Shown here piece by piece: positions 59,993-64,000 of a DNA stretch of 64,000 nt. The DNA comes from Paraescarpia echinospica (lineage: Eukaryota > Annelida > Polychaeta > Sabellida > Siboglinidae): the NCBI GenBank assembly GCA_020002185.1, contig CM034535.1:71272612-71336611 (forward strand), in the 5' to 3' direction. The number at the start of each line of letters is the position of its first letter. Positions within the stretch are counted from its first letter, which is position 1. The translations under genes and the position numbers were made by a program. The notes beneath the pieces were generated by a model. That model did not search any database. It was not told the DNA's origin and was given only the letters and a program-made list of their open reading frames with translations.

Positions 59993-60550
59993 TAGATTGA
60001 CCAAAACAATATGTACATAATTTACTAATAACACAGTATTGTAATAGTAATTTACCTAATCTATTACTTTTACATTACAAAATACTATTATTGGACATTT
60101 CAAAATTATATTTGAATTCAATTGTAATTGTACGTAGTCTTCGTATTTAATTGTTCACAAGGAAAAGAATATTCCAGTAGTTTCACCTAATTTGCTGATT
60201 GCCCCTTCTGTGAGTTTTTTATGTTCAGCGCCCCTCAATACCATGAAAATTAATGCCCATAACATGTGTATATACAGGTAGCATTTGACCGTGGGCATTG
60301 GTTGCATTTGGCAGGTGTTCGTTCATTGCACTGCAACTTTTGCAAGTACATTAAAATGATTATTTTTAGAAACAATCAGTGCTGACTATTACTACATGTA
60401 TCATATTTTTAGAACTCGAGGTGTGTCATCACCATATGCAGATGTATGCAGCAAAGCTCTCCACCTTCAGGTAAACGAGTGTTGTGGTACACATTACTCT
60501 GTCACCAAACCTTTTATCAAAATCATAAATACAAGCAATCAACAGGTATG
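59993..60550. other. No gene recognised
   Basis: AT-rich right flank of copy D. Confidence 0.45.
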
Positions 60551-60551
60551 T

Positions 60552-60600
60552 CATAGGCGGATCCAGGGGGCTTGGGGGCACGTGCCCCCTAAACCTTAGA
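60552..60600. repeat. Transposon-end-like block with 16-bp perfect palindrome
   Basis: TAGGCGGATCCAGGGGG is followed by a perfect palindrome, GGGGGCACGTGCCCCC (60574-60589), and then CTAAACC. It resembles the CCCCTAGACC cluster at 6000-6112. I suspect a terminal piece of a DNA transposon or MITE family, but no partner end is seen. Confidence 0.4.
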
Positions 60601-60929
60601 AATATAGATGCCTGGTATGTCTACAGCTCACAAAATTAGCGACTAAACAATTATGTGTATTTAACAACAATTTTTAATATCACATGCCCATAACATGTAA
60701 ACCAATGAGAATAAAATACATAGGAAGATGTTTAGTTGAACAAATGTAATATGTACATATCAAATAAAAAAAACTACAGTACGATTCTTTATTAACAAAA
60801 AGATCAATATGATATCAAATTCGAAAATGTTGTAGTTTGTGCAATGCTTGGTATGTTTACAACTCGCACAAAATAGTGACTAGACTAAACAGGGTGCGTG
60901 CATTGCTCCAGTTTACCAATCTGTATGAA
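60601..60929. other. No gene recognised
   Basis: AT-rich, short frames only. Confidence 0.45.
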
Positions 60930-61100
60930 GAGTACCGGCTACAGACAGTGGTGGATATTTTTGTATGAATAGTCTTCGCATATTAATTTAAGTGTGGCTG
61001 AATGCTTCCCACATAAGTCGAGATGGTGTTCGATTTAACAGGTCTGCCCCCAGGGAGTAAAGTGTAAAGTGCTTTGAGCAATCCTGAGGACTGGATACTA
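60930..61100 (+). repeat. SINE body fragment
   Basis: GTACCGGCTACAGACAGTGG, then GAATAGTCTTCGCATATTAA, AGTCGAGATGGTGTTCGATT, GGGAGTAAAGTGTAAAGTGC and TTTGAGCAATCCTGAGGACT follow the order of the SINE family body. No tRNA head is present. Confidence 0.7.
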
Positions 61101-62340
61101 CACCATATCATAATTAACCTTACTCAAGTGTTGTTTAATCATCATGCGAAATGAAAATGTAATGTAAATTATTTGTGAAAATATAAAACATTGATAAAAA
61201 GAATAATTAAAAAAAATGATACGTGGCATGAAAAATATATAACAGTCCTCATGATATAAAGATAATTTAAACAAGTAAAATGCAGCTGTCAGTGTATCAA
61301 CAGATTGTTGTTGAAAAATGTGAAAAGGCTTTCAATACCATTACTTCATCACAAACTTGTGTTGTACATAACAAGTGCCTGGTGTATGTTGCAAGAACTC
61401 TGACTGCCACTGACTATCAGCAACACAAAGACAATGAAACACTACCCACTGTAACAAAGCTGGATAATTTATGTATTTTTTCTTGGACACTGCTAAACGT
61501 TATAGTTGAATTGAATACAAATACCGTGTATTATTGACTTTTGATAAATGTGTCGTCACATATAAAATATCATACATGTCAGAGCCATGCTAATTGTCAC
61601 TTGGTATAGATAGATGCGGATGTACAGCAAAAAGTCAGGAAGCTAGTATGCAGTACCATCGAAGACAGTGAACACATGCAGTGATGTCATCGATATCTAA
61701 ACCGATGTAGTTCACCGAAGAATGCTCGACACTGAACCTGCCTCACAGCGTCGAGAGTTGTTGCCCGAAGACTCATGCTATATCTGCCAGACCCTGGCAC
61801 CCACCGTTCCATCACCAACTGCAGAGCTAGTCAGGCGTCACCACATTCTTATGTCAAGCAACCTGCATTCTACATTGGTTTTCAGTCAGTCAAGCTAACT
61901 GACTGATCTGGAAGCCAGTGTACACCCCATCGGCACTGGGGAATCTGTCATGGATGCAACACACGACACAATTGGGATCACTCGGTGGACATTCACATGA
62001 CAAACCGTTAATATGCAGCATATTGCATGGCTGTAGAATCTTGTCCGATATCCTGGACAAATACAACTGTCCAGGAAGCCATATTAACTTGGAGAACTGG
62101 TGGTACTAAGTACACTAGTGCAATCTTCTGTAAAAAAAAGCATACATTCAATAAACAAAAACAGGCATCATAGTAGTGTTGGGAGTAAATAATTATGGAA
62201 TATTTATTGTCATAATCGGTAAATATAAAATAATGTTTCATGTGTGACCTGCAGCATTTCACAAGAAAAAAGGCAGCAAGAAATGTTCTACTACAGCTGC
62301 ATCTATACATGTTGATATCTTAGGAACAGTCAGTGTTTAC
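61101..62340. other. Unassigned; hairpin at 62051-62076
   Basis: No gene recognised. Short frames at 61280-61537 and about 61703-61906 lack recognisable domains. TCCTGGACA and TGTCCAGGA form a perfect 9-bp stem with an 8-nt loop. Confidence 0.4.
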
Positions 62341-62405
62341 TGGGGTTGTTCCGGGTGGAGGAAGGGGGTGGAGGAAGGGGATGGAGGAAGGGGGTGGGTG
62401 GATAC
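62341..62405 (+). repeat. G-rich 13-bp triplicate, possible G-quadruplex
   Basis: GGAGGAAGGGGGT, GGAGGAAGGGGAT and GGAGGAAGGGGGT follow one another and are followed by GGGTGG, giving four or more G runs on the plus strand within 60 bp. Confidence 0.75.
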
Positions 62406-64000
62406 AGCATGCAGACATTAGTGGAACATGCTCTTTTTCAAAACGGTGATAAATTTTAACTATTTTTCTTTACAAAGTGTTAATTGTCATTACATGAATT
62501 TTAAATTGTTCAATTTCATTACAGTGACGCCTGATCTTAGTCAATATTATAAACTGATTTGAATTCTGCTAATCAGTACTGCATCAGTAAAGCGCATTTA
62601 TATTTTTTGTTTTGTTTTCAGTGTACAAATTCATTTCAGTGTCTGCCATGTGTAACTACTATACATATTCATGTTTTACATTTTAAGGTTCTTCCTGAGG
62701 TTGAATGGTCAAGGTGAATGTTGGAAATGACAAAATGAGGTGTTATTGTGATGCTAACAGTATATTTTCGTCATGAAGTATTCAAAGGTTCATAATACGT
62801 ATGTCTACCTTCTTCGAGAATGAATAATTTATTTTATAAACTTATTTCAAAGTCATCGCCATATGCTAAATACTTTTTAAAGGTGTATTAATATGTCTGT
62901 GTTGATACACTGTGGGTATAATATACAAGTGCAGAAGTCAATCTAGTTTTCCATGTCCAAGATGTTTATTAAAATGTGTATGAAAACAAATGTATATTTA
63001 AATGTGCACATTAAAATTTGTTGATAACTTATACTTGGTTGATTGTTGTAAATTTGAATTTACCGGGATTGATCAAATGTGGGCCTCCCGCAGACTATGT
63101 ATCCTTCCTGTGTCTGCTTGGCCGGGATGACCGCCTCTAGCCCCTTCTCTGCCTCCTCTCATTCCCATTCTTGGGTTGCAGTGTGGTTTCTAGCAATATC
63201 ATAATTCAAGTTACGTATTATGCATTCATATATTGCAGTAGTGAGAATATATACACATATTGGTAAATACAAAAGAATAGCTGGCGGTTGAAAGGTATCA
63301 CAAGGCAATTAATGCACTACGTAGACTATAGCCAGGCGCCAAGGACCACAATGGAAACAAATGCGTGCTTTTTCTTGTGTAATCCTTACATATGGTGTAT
63401 TTATATTACATGTATTTACACGTTTACATTTTTATATATCATATTAAAATCATCATCACCATCATGGTTGTCATATACAAATCTTAATTATTTTTCATAA
63501 AATACAATGCAAATCTACAACATTCTACAGTAACAGTATCAAAATATGAGTCACAAAACAATGTTTTACTAATTATGATCATCAATATAATACTCCCGCG
63601 TTTGACGTTCTGTTGCACGAAATTACGGATGCTCCCTGACTAAGTTACTTGCACGGTCCCCAGGGGCCTACTGCCAAACCAATGTTACTTATCATTTCAC
63701 ACCCTCACGTCATCTATTCTCTATATCTACAAGATCCTGCGTAATCAAATACAATTCAATGTCAATTATAATACATATCAAATATTATGCTCGCTGTCAC
63801 TCTTTGACTGAATCTCAACCTCTGGCTGATATGTCCAAATGATATGGTGACTGTCTTAGAGTTAGCCTCGAGTCGAGTGTAGACGTTCGCAAGTTGCAAT
63901 TCTCGTTGAATTAATGCACGTTTACGCGTTCTTGTTGCTAACTGCTATGGTGCAATACGTACCTTCGTACAACCACTTTGGAATCTTCATCTTGATACGC
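62406..64000. other. No gene recognised
   Basis: AT-rich sequence with a GC-richer patch near 63080-63170. No domain, repeat or RNA gene identified. Confidence 0.45.

Noticed and set aside
61703..61906. Short frame with a C-x2-C pair (CYICQTL) as a possible exon
   Set aside because: About 68 codons, a single Cys pair and no clear splice sites or partner exons.

Overview
The window is animal nuclear DNA, AT-rich and full of interspersed repeats. I found no intact host protein-coding gene and no functional rRNA or tRNA. The repertoire is non-LTR retrotransposons of several clades (CR1, RTE-like, L1/Tx1-like and an L2-like tail), one Tc1-type DNA transposon, a MULE transposase scrap, tRNA-Glu-like SINEs, and many micro- and minisatellites. 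A degenerate CCCTAA patch fits a TTAGGG-telomere animal. I infer a marine invertebrate, perhaps a lophotrochozoan, but nothing in the sequence fixes the species.

Layout. 0-9 kb: L1/Tx1-like remnants beside the sequence edge, a 37-bp tandem array, a minus-strand SINE, a polypurine tract and a 5'-truncated CR1 (copy A). 9-16 kb: a Tc1 element nested inside a minus-strand L2-like LINE, then 50-bp, 31-bp and 81-bp tandem arrays and a MULE fragment. 16-24 kb: a decayed RTE element (+), a CA-rich satellite and a second RTE-like element (-). 23.7-37.0 kb and 41.2-54.2 kb: two nearly identical ~13-kb segments in direct order. Segment 1 stops at a gap of exactly 1000 N. Between the segments lie an 18-bp minisatellite and the 5' half of a full-length CR1 (copy C), whose 3' half starts segment 2. 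54-60 kb: a SINE-like fragment, a CA satellite and a second full-length but broken CR1 (copy D). 60-64 kb: a transposon-end-like palindrome, a SINE fragment and non-coding DNA with nothing recognisable.

The most interesting system is the CR1 family. Copies C and D share the same 5' terminus, an ORF1 with a PHD-like Cys/His head plus an SGNH-hydrolase (esterase) domain, and an ORF2 with endonuclease and reverse transcriptase. ORF2 is intact only in C. In both copies ORF1 ends in T TTA AAC followed directly by TAG, a canonical -1 frameshift heptamer. The -1 frame is ORF2, which has no ATG before its first catalytic endonuclease motif. All four copies end in two hairpins plus a 10-bp repeated tail, and the larger hairpin shows a compensatory base-pair change between copies. 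I infer that ORF2 is made as an ORF1-ORF2 frameshift fusion and that the 3' structure is a recognition element for the reverse transcriptase. Both ideas are testable.

The second structural point is the 13-kb duplication. It could be a recent segmental duplication or an unpurged haplotype or assembly duplicate. The adjacent placeholder gap and the homopolymer-only frame breaks in segment 1 argue for caution.
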